Positions 6,589-12,748 of a stretch of DNA of 13,468 bases are shown here, piece by piece (position 1 is the first letter of the stretch; each line of letters opens with the position of its first letter). A program made the translations under genes and the position numbers. Source of the DNA: Candidatus Dormiibacterota bacterium (GTDB lineage Bacteria; Chloroflexota; Dormibacteria; Aeolococcales; Aeolococcaceae). The notes beneath the pieces were generated by a model. The model made no database searches and was not told the origin of the DNA. It saw only the letters and a program-made list of their open reading frames with translations. The stretch spans positions 3,260-16,727 of the forward strand of contig PLDZ01000182.1 in NCBI GenBank assembly GCA_003136295.1, read 5' to 3'.

Positions 6589-6613
6589 TGTCGAACCAGA
6601 TCGATTGCCGCTC

Positions 6614-7270
6614 GTGAGCGAGTGGGTCGCGTGGCACGAGGGCTACGTGGCGGGTTCGGCGTTGACACGTCGCCTCGCGGTGGTGCAACGCACGATTTGC
6701 GACGCGCTGGACGCGTCCCCGCCAGGTCCGATCACCGTGATCAGCATGTGCGCCGGAGACGGGCGCGATGTGCTCGGCGTGCTGCCCGACCATCGGCGTC
6801 ACGACGACGTTCGCGGGCGGTTGGTGGAGCTTGATCCGGACCTTGCGCAACGCGCTCGTGAGCACGCCGCGGACGTGGCGCCGAGGATCGAGGTGGTCAC
6901 CGGCGACGCGTCGCGGACGACGAGCTACACAGGGGTCGTCCCTGCTGACATCGTCCTCGCATGCGGCATCTTCGGCAACATCACCGATGACGATATCCAC
7001 AACACGGTGGCTCGACTTCCAGCACTGTGCGCGCCCAATGCGACGGTGATCTGGACCCGCGGCACGTTCGCGCCGGATCTGACGCCAACCATCCGCGTCT
7101 GGTTCATGGAGGCCGGCTTCTCTGAGCTCGACTTCGTCGCGATCCCGGATACGACCCTTGGTGTCGGCGCGAACCGTTTGACGTCGCCACCGCGCGCGTT
7201 CGAACCAGATGTTCAGCTCTTCACGTTTCTCCCGAGAGAGGAGCGACCCTCGCGACGAGGGGGGCGCTGA
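6614..7270 (+). CDS. Class I SAM-dependent methyltransferase
   Basis: From GTG 6614 this is a 218-aa Rossmann-fold methyltransferase. Motif I (the SAM glycine loop) is MCAGDGRD at residues 45-52. The acidic end of strand 2 is LVELD (E72, D74), which would bind the SAM ribose. GDAS follows at about 97-100, and CGIFGNI (117-123) occupies the motif IV position. The acceptor substrate is unknown. The protein resembles small uncharacterised actinobacterial methyltransferases that begin with a WH..Y segment shortly before the Rossmann core, which supports a start near here. TTG 6605 is in frame and equally possible; a stop at 6560-6562 rules out a much longer N-terminus. No ribosome-binding site or promoter is clear, and the upstream DNA is the tandem repeat array. 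The gene ends 3 bases before the carboxyltransferase start, suggesting an operon. Confidence 0.85.
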   Translation: MSEWVAWHEGYVAGSALTRRLAVVQRTICDALDASPPGPITVISMCAGDGRDVLGVLPDHRRHDDVRGRLVELDPDLAQRAREHAADVAPRIEVVTGDASRTTSYTGVVPADIVLACGIFGNITDDDIHNTVARLPALCAPNATVIWTRGTFAPDLTPTIRVWFMEAGFSELDFVAIPDTTLGVGANRLTSPPRAFEPDVQLFTFLPREERPSRRGGR

Positions 7271-7273
7271 GAA

Positions 7274-8845
7274 GTGTCCGAGCATGACTCCGTCCGTCCC
7301 GATCTCGCCGAAGCCCTCCGCCGCAGGAGCGTGATACGGGACGAGAGCCGCGTCGACATCGTCCAGGCACGCCACGCCGCGGGACGCAGGACGGCCCGCG
7401 AGAATCTCGCCGATCTGTGCGACGACGGCAGCTTCGTCGAGTACGGCGGCCTCGCGATCGCGGCGCAGCGCGGCCGACGCAGCGTCGACGACCTCGTGCA
7501 TCGAACGCCGGCGGACGGACTCATCGCCGGCGTCGCGCGGGTGAACACCGAATTGGTCGGCGAGGATCGTGCGCACTGCGCCGCGCTCTCGTACGACTAC
7601 ACAGTGCTCGCGGGAACACAGGGGGTGATGGGGCATCGCAAGAAAGACCGACTCTTCGACGTGATCGAACGTCGCCGCCTCCCGGTCGTGCTCTTCGCCG
7701 AGGGTGGCGGCGGCAGGCCGGGTGACACCGACCACGCGATGGTGGCAGGTCTCGACGTCATGGCATTTGCACTCTGGGCACGGCTGTCCGGAGTCGTTCC
7801 GAGGATCGGGATCGCCTCAGGCCGCTGCTTCGCCGGCAACGCGGCACTCCTCGGGTGCTCCGACCTGATCATCGCGACGCCCGACGCGAGCATCGGCATG
7901 GGCGGCCCGGCGATGATCGAGGGAGGTGGGCTCGGCGTGGTCGAGGCCGACGAGGTTGGTCCATTCGACGTGCAGGTGCGCAACGGCGTCATCGACATCG
8001 CAGCGACCGACGAGGCCGATGCCGTTCGACTTGCCCGGCATGCCCTCTCGTTCTTCCAGGGTCCGGTCGCCGGCTGGGAAATGCCTGATCAAGCAGCCTT
8101 GCGCGATGTCGTCCCCGAGAACCGGCGGCGCGCATACGACGTGCATCGGGCCATCGCGATCATCGCCGACACCGCTTCATCGCTCGAGCTGCGACCCAGT
8201 TTCGGACGCGGCATGGTGACCGCCCTCGCACGCATCGACGGACACCCGGTCGGCATCGTCGCCAACAATCCGATGCACCTCGCGGGTGCGATCACGAGCG
8301 ACTGTGCCGACAAGGCGGCTCGCTTCCTCCAGCTGTGTGAGGCGTTCAGGCTGCCGGTGCTCTTCCTGTGCGACACCCCGGGGATCATGGTCGGACCCGA
8401 TGCCGAGACGACGGCGCTCGTTCGCCACGCGAGCCGTCTGTTCCTCGCCGGCGCTGCGCTCACGGTTCCGTTCATGACCGTGGTGCTGCGCAAGGGATAC
8501 GGGCTCGGCGCGCAGGCGATGGCCGGTGGGAGTTTCCGCGCTCCGCTGATGACCGTCGCATGGCCCACCGGCGAGTTCGGTGGGATGGGCCTCGAGGGAG
8601 CTGTGAAACTCGCCTACCGCAAGGAGCTCGAGGCGATCGGGGACGCCGAGGCACGCCAAGAGCGATTCGACGCCATGGTCGCGGAGGCGTACGAACGAGG
8701 AACTGCGATCAACACCGCAACGTATTTCGAGGTTGATGATGTGGTCGACCCCGCAGCAACGCGAGCCTTGGTGGCCGCGGTCCTCCTCCATCCCGAGGAC
8801 TCGCGGCCGGGCGCGCCGCGACGTCGCTATGTCGACTCGTGGTGA
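7274..8845 (+). CDS. Biotin-dependent acyl-CoA carboxylase, carboxyltransferase (beta) subunit
   Basis: This 523-aa protein has the two crotonase-like halves of propionyl/acetyl-CoA carboxylase beta subunits, which move CO2 from carboxybiotin to an acyl-CoA alpha-carbon. An N-terminal motif typical of the family covers about residues 35-58 (ending DGSFVEYGG). The Gly-rich oxyanion-hole segment of the first half is AEGGGGRPGD (142-151); that of the second half is RKGYGLGAQAMAGG (406-419). A DTPG motif (367-370) and a C-terminal FEVDDVVDP (485-493) are also typical. The first oxyanion-hole segment differs from the SGGARIQEG form of canonical propionyl-CoA carboxylase, so the acyl substrate is uncertain. 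No biotin carboxylase or biotin carrier gene is in the window; the holoenzyme must use subunits encoded elsewhere. The GTG start has a GA/GG-rich stretch upstream. The last 137 bases overlap the opposing DUF11 gene. Confidence 0.9.
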   Translation: MSEHDSVRPDLAEALRRRSVIRDESRVDIVQARHAAGRRTARENLADLCDDGSFVEYGGLAIAAQRGRRSVDDLVHRTPADGLIAGVARVNTELVGEDRAHCAALSYDYTVLAGTQGVMGHRKKDRLFDVIERRRLPVVLFAEGGGGRPGDTDHAMVAGLDVMAFALWARLSGVVPRIGIASGRCFAGNAALLGCSDLIIATPDASIGMGGPAMIEGGGLGVVEADEVGPFDVQVRNGVIDIAATDEADAVRLARHALSFFQGPVAGWEMPDQAALRDVVPENRRRAYDVHRAIAIIADTASSLELRPSFGRGMVTALARIDGHPVGIVANNPMHLAGAITSDCADKAARFLQLCEAFRLPVLFLCDTPGIMVGPDAETTALVRHASRLFLAGAALTVPFMTVVLRKGYGLGAQAMAGGSFRAPLMTVAWPTGEFGGMGLEGAVKLAYRKELEAIGDAEARQERFDAMVAEAYERGTAINTATYFEVDDVVDPAATRALVAAVLLHPEDSRPGAPRRRYVDSW

Positions 8846-11024
8846 GCGTGAGCGTGCGCCGGCGCAGGATCAGTGCCACCGCGCAGAGCAGGACTCCGAA
8901 CAGCGCCATCCCCTGACCGAGACCGATCGGGGTCGCTGACCCCGGCGTCGCGCCGGTTGCAGGGACCGGTGGAGTCGGCGCCGATGCGACAGTGATCCTC
9001 ACAGAGGACACATCGTTTGCCGGAATCGGATCGGTCTGAATCTCGCCCGATCTGGCGGCGGTGTTCGTGATCGCACCGGTCGCCGCGAGTCGAACGGTGA
9101 TGTGCAGTGTCGCGGTCGCACCGACTGCGAGTGAACCGACGGTCCACAGTCCGGTGGCCTGGTCGTATGTGCCCTGCGAGGCGGTCGAACTCACGTAGAC
9201 GAGCCCGCTCGGGAGCATGTCGGTCACCGTGACGCCGGTCGCCGCGAGAGGACCGTTGTCGTGCGCGGCGATGGTATAGACGTCGTCGTCACCCACCACC
9301 GGGGATGCGTTGCTGACCGTCTTGGTGACGGCAATATCCGCGTACGAGCCGGGCGCGACGATGGTGAGCGTGCCGCTGACCACGTGGCTCGGGTAGTACG
9401 TCCAGAGGTCGAGCCCCTTGGCATCGCCGAAACTCCCGGTGCACGGCACATTGGTGTTGCCGCCACTCGCCGTGCCGAACGCTCGCTGGGTTCCTGCGGT
9501 GTCGAACCCGGTGATCGGATTGCTGAGGGCGAGAACCGGTGGGGCATTGCCGCAGAGCACGGTTCCCGGTGTACCAATCGTGACTCCGGTTGTCGTCGTG
9601 TAGCCGCGGTCGTCGTAGAAGCCACCGCTGCAGGCGCCGGTGAAGGGTGGGCACACACCGCCTGGTGGGTTGAGCATGGTGATCGTTGGACCGCCCTGCA
9701 CATCGTTCTCCACATCGACGAACGGGAAGTGATATTCACCCGCGTGCACGTCGATCTTGAACGAGTAATCGGTGCCCGGCGAGTTGGCGGGGAAGTACGT
9801 CCCGGAGTTGTCCTTGCCATCCCAGGTCACGGTCTGCGTGCCCGCGCCCTTGAGGCCGCTGAGCACCCGGTTCCCGGGGCTCGTCGGGTCGTAGTTGACG
9901 CCGTCGCGGCTGATCACGATCTGGTAGACCCCCGCGACGTTGGACGTGTACGAGAACGTCCCACCGCTCTGGAAGAGCGTCGTGCTGCCGACCACCGAGC
10001 CGCTGAAGCTGACGTTGGTCACCACCGAGGCAACCGGCGTCAGCGGGATGCCGAGTGCTGTGAGGGTTGCATCCGCGGGTGGCGTGAAGAAGATCGGAAA
10101 TGTCGGCGGGGCGAAGATGACTCCTCCGTCCACCGAGGTGAGCTGGCCGGGGCTGCCGGTGTTGTTGGCGACGGCGTCGTGATAGAGCGGGGTCGTGCCG
10201 TCCGGGTCGATGAAGCCGAGTTGACTGCCGTACTCCACCCATCCGTTGGGGTCCATGCCCCGCTGGTCGATCCGGTAGCGGAACCCGTCAGTGGTCACCG
10301 CGTACGTGGTGGAGTTGACGGGGAGCCCATTGTTCGCGGTGAACAGCGAGAGCACATAGCTGAAGACGCGTCCGGTCTGCGTCGACGCGGGATTGGTGAG
10401 GCTGTCCCGAACCGTCACGTCCCAGGCGGCAATCGATGTGCCCTGCGCGGCGCTGAAATCACCTGGGGCCGCGAGCGCAATGTCGTGGCTGACTCCGCCG
10501 TCGACATTCGACGCCATCCCGTCCGGTCCGATCACGGCGATGCTGTAGATGCCCGTCAACGGTGCCGGGTACACGCAGGGGGTGTAGCCGTTGGTCACGC
10601 CACCGCCGGGGACCGTATCCGGGCCGGCAAGTTCCTCGGCGCGGCTGGTGATCTCACCCTGCGCCGGGATGAGCGATACGGCACGTTGTGCCGCGCACGA
10701 GAAGGAGGCGATCCCGGGAATCGTCTCGTTGCCCGGCGTGCCGGTGACCAGGCCCGGATTCCAGATGCGGATGTCAGCTGAGCCCTTCCCCATCGCCGTC
10801 GATCCGACCAGAAGGAACTCTCCGCCCTTCGCGAATGCGTGCAGGAGCGTTCTTCGCGCAATGGCACCGGCGCCATACGAGCCCGTGCGCCACTCGCTGT
10901 TGGCGCGCGCACCTGCGGCTGCGCTGGGATAGAGATTCTCGGAACCGTCGGCGAGAACAGTGACCGCAGATGCGATCAGCACACCACAGCTCAGCAGCGC
11001 TGCTGCGAGACCCCTTCGCCGCAC
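8709..11024 (-). CDS. Secreted DUF11-domain surface protein with LPXTG-like anchor
   Basis: This 771-aa protein has a signal peptide (RRR then a hydrophobic core, cleavage near VLA at 23-25). A long region without recognised domains (about 26-340) follows. An Ig-like stretch comes next (about 335-430), with TVTWDGKDNSGT at 398-409 resembling the FlgD-type Ig signature. One DUF11 beta-sandwich covers about 562-680. A Thr/Pro linker leads to VPATG (687-691), a hydrophobic helix (about 703-720) and RRR (721-723). This order matches a sortase sorting signal with Val in place of Leu, though no sortase gene is visible; it may simply be a membrane anchor. Six mature-region cysteines (110, 150, 458, 465, 491, 528) could form disulfides. 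After RRR a further 48 residues rich in Arg and Pro follow, nearly all antisense to the carboxyltransferase gene. The GTG start lies 24 bases after the upstream gene's stop. Confidence 0.85.
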   Translation of the reverse strand: MRRRGLAAALLSCGVLIASAVTVLADGSENLYPSAAAGARANSEWRTGSYGAGAIARRTLLHAFAKGGEFLLVGSTAMGKGSADIRIWNPGLVTGTPGNETIPGIASFSCAAQRAVSLIPAQGEITSRAEELAGPDTVPGGGVTNGYTPCVYPAPLTGIYSIAVIGPDGMASNVDGGVSHDIALAAPGDFSAAQGTSIAAWDVTVRDSLTNPASTQTGRVFSYVLSLFTANNGLPVNSTTYAVTTDGFRYRIDQRGMDPNGWVEYGSQLGFIDPDGTTPLYHDAVANNTGSPGQLTSVDGGVIFAPPTFPIFFTPPADATLTALGIPLTPVASVVTNVSFSGSVVGSTTLFQSGGTFSYTSNVAGVYQIVISRDGVNYDPTSPGNRVLSGLKGAGTQTVTWDGKDNSGTYFPANSPGTDYSFKIDVHAGEYHFPFVDVENDVQGGPTITMLNPPGGVCPPFTGACSGGFYDDRGYTTTTGVTIGTPGTVLCGNAPPVLALSNPITGFDTAGTQRAFGTASGGNTNVPCTGSFGDAKGLDLWTYYPSHVVSGTLTIVAPGSYADIAVTKTVSNASPVVGDDDVYTIAAHDNGPLAATGVTVTDMLPSGLVYVSSTASQGTYDQATGLWTVGSLAVGATATLHITVRLAATGAITNTAARSGEIQTDPIPANDVSSVRITVASAPTPPVPATGATPGSATPIGLGQGMALFGVLLCAVALILRRRTLTLTTSRHSDVAARPAASPRDGGGPRPPRLALLRGRPHHQPRNTLRC

Positions 11025-11048
11025 GAGCGCATGATGCGGTATCGGCGA

Positions 11049-11534
11049 TCAGATATGTGAGAGTTCGCGGAAGAGTCGCCGAAAGAACGGACCGCCCCAG
11101 AGACCGATCGAGAGCACGCCGCCGAACAACACCACCGCATCGACACTTGCGCGTCCCTGCCTGGTCCAGTACACGTCCTCGAGGTCGAGCCAGAGTGCGA
11201 ACTCGTCAAGCGTGAGCGCCGAGGCGCCCCCATACAGGATTGACGTGAATTTCGCCAGCGCGTCGTCAGTTCCCGTTGCCGCCCCGGTGTCGACCTCGAT
11301 GAGCCACAGATAGCCCGTGCCGAGGAGACCGGCGATGCCGAGGACGAGGTGGTGGAAGTGACGGCCGCCCACGGTGAGGTTGTGGAACGGCCCGACGCCC
11401 GCACGGATCGCGTGCGTGATCGCCCGGGTCGCAGCGAACGTCATGAAAAATGACACTGACGACAGAAACAACCGCTCCCGACGCGTGTCGGCGAATTCCT
11501 GACGATAGATCTCCGCCGCGCGGTCGGGCGTCAA
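11049..11534 (-). CDS. Uncharacterised integral membrane protein with HxHH motif
   Basis: This is a 161-aa protein with about four hydrophobic segments (roughly 22-45, 62-80, 98-108 and 132-149). Two conserved-looking motifs stand out: RHFHHLVLGI (58-67) and the acidic LDEFALWLDLEDVYW (109-123). Clustered His near the membrane together with Asp/Glu could bind a metal, but no function is known to me; I recognise the pattern only as a hypothetical membrane family of high-GC bacteria. TTG 11534 was chosen as start because GAGGT lies about 8 bases upstream and the following residues begin the conserved helix. An in-frame extension to 11699 would add 55 Arg/Ser-rich residues antisense-like in composition and overlap the next gene, so it was rejected. 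The gene is 13 bases downstream of the 69-aa gene and 24 bases upstream of the DUF11 gene, consistent with an operon. Confidence 0.75.
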   Translation of the reverse strand: MTPDRAAEIYRQEFADTRRERLFLSSVSFFMTFAATRAITHAIRAGVGPFHNLTVGGRHFHHLVLGIAGLLGTGYLWLIEVDTGAATGTDDALAKFTSILYGGASALTLDEFALWLDLEDVYWTRQGRASVDAVVLFGGVLSIGLWGGPFFRRLFRELSHI

Positions 11535-11547
11535 CGGTGGACCTCGC

Positions 11548-11757
11548 TCAGGCCTGGATGGACTTTGGGCGCGCGAAGTTCGCTGCGACCACCGCGAGCA
11601 ATGTGAGCACGGTGAAAACGATCGCGTGCTTGAAGTGAATCGCCGGCGGTCCCGAAGCCAGGAAGCTGGTCTTCGTGGTGAAGTAGAACACCGCCGCAAG
11701 AGCGAAGATCACGGCCAGAACGAGCAGCAGAAGTGACAGTGGGCGGCTACCCCGCAT
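11548..11757 (-). CDS. Small two-helix membrane protein
   Basis: This is a 69-aa protein with two predicted transmembrane helices (about 7-26 and 44-62) joined by a short loop containing FTTKTSFLASG. A basic N-terminus suggests a start inside the cytoplasm and a hairpin topology. No domain is recognised. The ATG at 11757 has a good ribosome-binding site, GGGGGAT, 7-8 bases upstream on the minus strand. That contrasts with the leaderless neighbours and supports a transcript with a 5' leader or read-through from uppP. It is followed 13 bases later by the HxHH membrane protein gene, with which it is probably co-expressed. Confidence 0.75.
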   Translation of the reverse strand: MRGSRPLSLLLLVLAVIFALAAVFYFTTKTSFLASGPPAIHFKHAIVFTVLTLLAVVAANFARPKSIQA

Positions 11758-11780
11758 GACAGATCCCCCGGTGAGTGCGG

Positions 11781-11803
11781 TCGTGGGTCCGTTGCACCCA
11801 CGA
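11781..11803. terminator. Perfect 8-bp hairpin between uppP and the small membrane gene
   Basis: TCGTGGGT (11781-11788) and ACCCACGA (11796-11803) form a perfect 8-bp stem with a 7-base loop. On the minus strand it lies about 30 bases after the uppP stop. There is no T-run after it in either direction, so it is not a standard intrinsic terminator. It may be a U-tract-less terminator, an RNA-processing or stability element, or a leader structure for the downstream membrane genes. Confidence 0.45.
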
Positions 11804-11832
11804 TCCTGAGTTCAACAAATCAGTTCACGACC

Positions 11833-12708
11833 TTAGTGGATCAAGACGAGGCCTGCAGCCCCGAGAGCGGCACAGTAATACGCGAAGGGGTCGAGACGTC
11901 CGAGGCGGAGGTATCGGAGGAGGAAGCGGGCGCTGGCATATGCGACGAGCCCGGCAACCACTGCGGCGGCGACCGCCACAAGCAACGTTGGCGCATCAGA
12001 CCCGAGGGTGGGCACCTCGAGTAATCCCGCCGCAAGGATGATCGGGGTCGCGAGCAGGAACGAAAACCGCGCAGCCTCCTCGTGGCGAAGTCCGGCCACC
12101 AGCCCCGCCGCCATGGTGATGCCCGAGCGTGAGATCCCCGGGAGAAGCGCGCCCGCCTGGAAGACGCCGACGATCACCGTCGTGCGAAGGCTGAGACCCT
12201 CGACGCGCTCGTACGCAGGATCGTCCTCCTCGTGGGCCAGCACTTGCGCGCCGCCGGTGGCTCGGCGCCGTTCGTCGCGACGCCGGAACATCTCCGCGGC
12301 AAAGAGGATCCCTCCGTTGACGATCAGGAACACCGACGCGGCACGGGGATCGCCGAACAGCGACTTCAAGGGGTCCTGGAGGAGGAAGCCGATGATCCCG
12401 GTCGGGACGGTTCCGACGATCAGCATGATCGCCAGGCGCTCATCGGGATCGCTGATCCGACCCCGCACCGCCGCCCGGAAGAACCCGACGATGATCCGCG
12501 CCCAGTCGCGCCGGTAGAGAAAGAGCAGGGCCGCGGCGGTCCCGAGGTGGAGGATCGCGAGCACCGGGACGAAGGCGGGACTGGTCTCCCGAAAGTTGAG
12601 CCCGATGAGTGGCGGGACCACCACCGCGTGTCCGAGCGAGGACACGGGAAAGAGCTCCGTGACTCCCTGGAGCGCGGCCAGGAAGAGGATCAGTCCAGCG
12701 CTCAGCAT
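11833..12708 (-). CDS. uppP: Undecaprenyl-diphosphatase UppP (BacA family)
   Basis: This 291-aa polytopic membrane enzyme removes a phosphate from undecaprenyl diphosphate, regenerating the lipid carrier used for peptidoglycan and other envelope polymers. Overexpression of the family is known to give bacitracin tolerance. Both catalytic signatures are intact: QGVTELFPVSSLGH (14-27, with E18, S23-S24 and H27) and LPGISRSG (189-196, with R194). About eight hydrophobic segments are present. A charged cytoplasmic loop (about 142-170) with HEEDD is longer than in many relatives. The ATG at 12708 was preferred over an in-frame extension to 12786, because conserved sequence begins here, a TANNNT box lies 7 bases upstream, and the extension would overlap the divergent oxidoreductase. 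It is the first gene of a possible minus-strand group with two membrane proteins and the DUF11 protein. Confidence 0.95.
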   Translation of the reverse strand: MLSAGLILFLAALQGVTELFPVSSLGHAVVVPPLIGLNFRETSPAFVPVLAILHLGTAAALLFLYRRDWARIIVGFFRAAVRGRISDPDERLAIMLIVGTVPTGIIGFLLQDPLKSLFGDPRAASVFLIVNGGILFAAEMFRRRDERRRATGGAQVLAHEEDDPAYERVEGLSLRTTVIVGVFQAGALLPGISRSGITMAAGLVAGLRHEEAARFSFLLATPIILAAGLLEVPTLGSDAPTLLVAVAAAVVAGLVAYASARFLLRYLRLGRLDPFAYYCAALGAAGLVLIH

Positions 12709-12715
12709 TGGCCGG

Positions 12716-12721
12716 AGCCTA
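12716..12721 (-). promoter_or_regulatory. -10 box for leaderless transcription of uppP
   Basis: On the minus strand this reads TAGGCT, fitting TANNNT, and ends 7 bases before the uppP ATG. No ribosome-binding sequence is evident. The expected -35 position (about 12739-12744) overlaps the opposing promoter's -10 box at 12737-12742. Confidence 0.45.
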
Positions 12722-12736
12722 CCAGCCCCTCGCGCG

Positions 12737-12742
12737 TAGTCT
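12737..12742 (+). promoter_or_regulatory. -10 box for leaderless transcription of the oxidoreductase gene
   Basis: TAGTCT fits TANNNT and ends 6 bases before the ATG at 12749. There is no Shine-Dalgarno sequence. The expected -35 position (about 12714-12719) overlaps the uppP -10 box, so the two divergent promoters occupy the same 40-base gap. Confidence 0.45.
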
Positions 12743-12748
12743 GATGCG

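Noticed and set aside
6422..7735. Minus-strand frame of 437 codons running across tRNA-Lys and the methyltransferase
   Set aside because: Its C-terminus is a translation of the antisense of the tRNA, a known source of spurious protein entries, and it lies opposite two supported genes.
9261..10781. Open plus-strand frame of 506 codons opposite the DUF11 gene
   Set aside because: The minus strand has a signal peptide, DUF11 domain and anchor; the plus-strand product is compositionally biased and domain-free.
11535..11699. Longer start for the HxHH membrane protein
   Set aside because: The added residues are Arg/Ser-rich, overlap the 69-aa membrane gene in another frame, and bypass the TTG with a ribosome-binding sequence at 11534.
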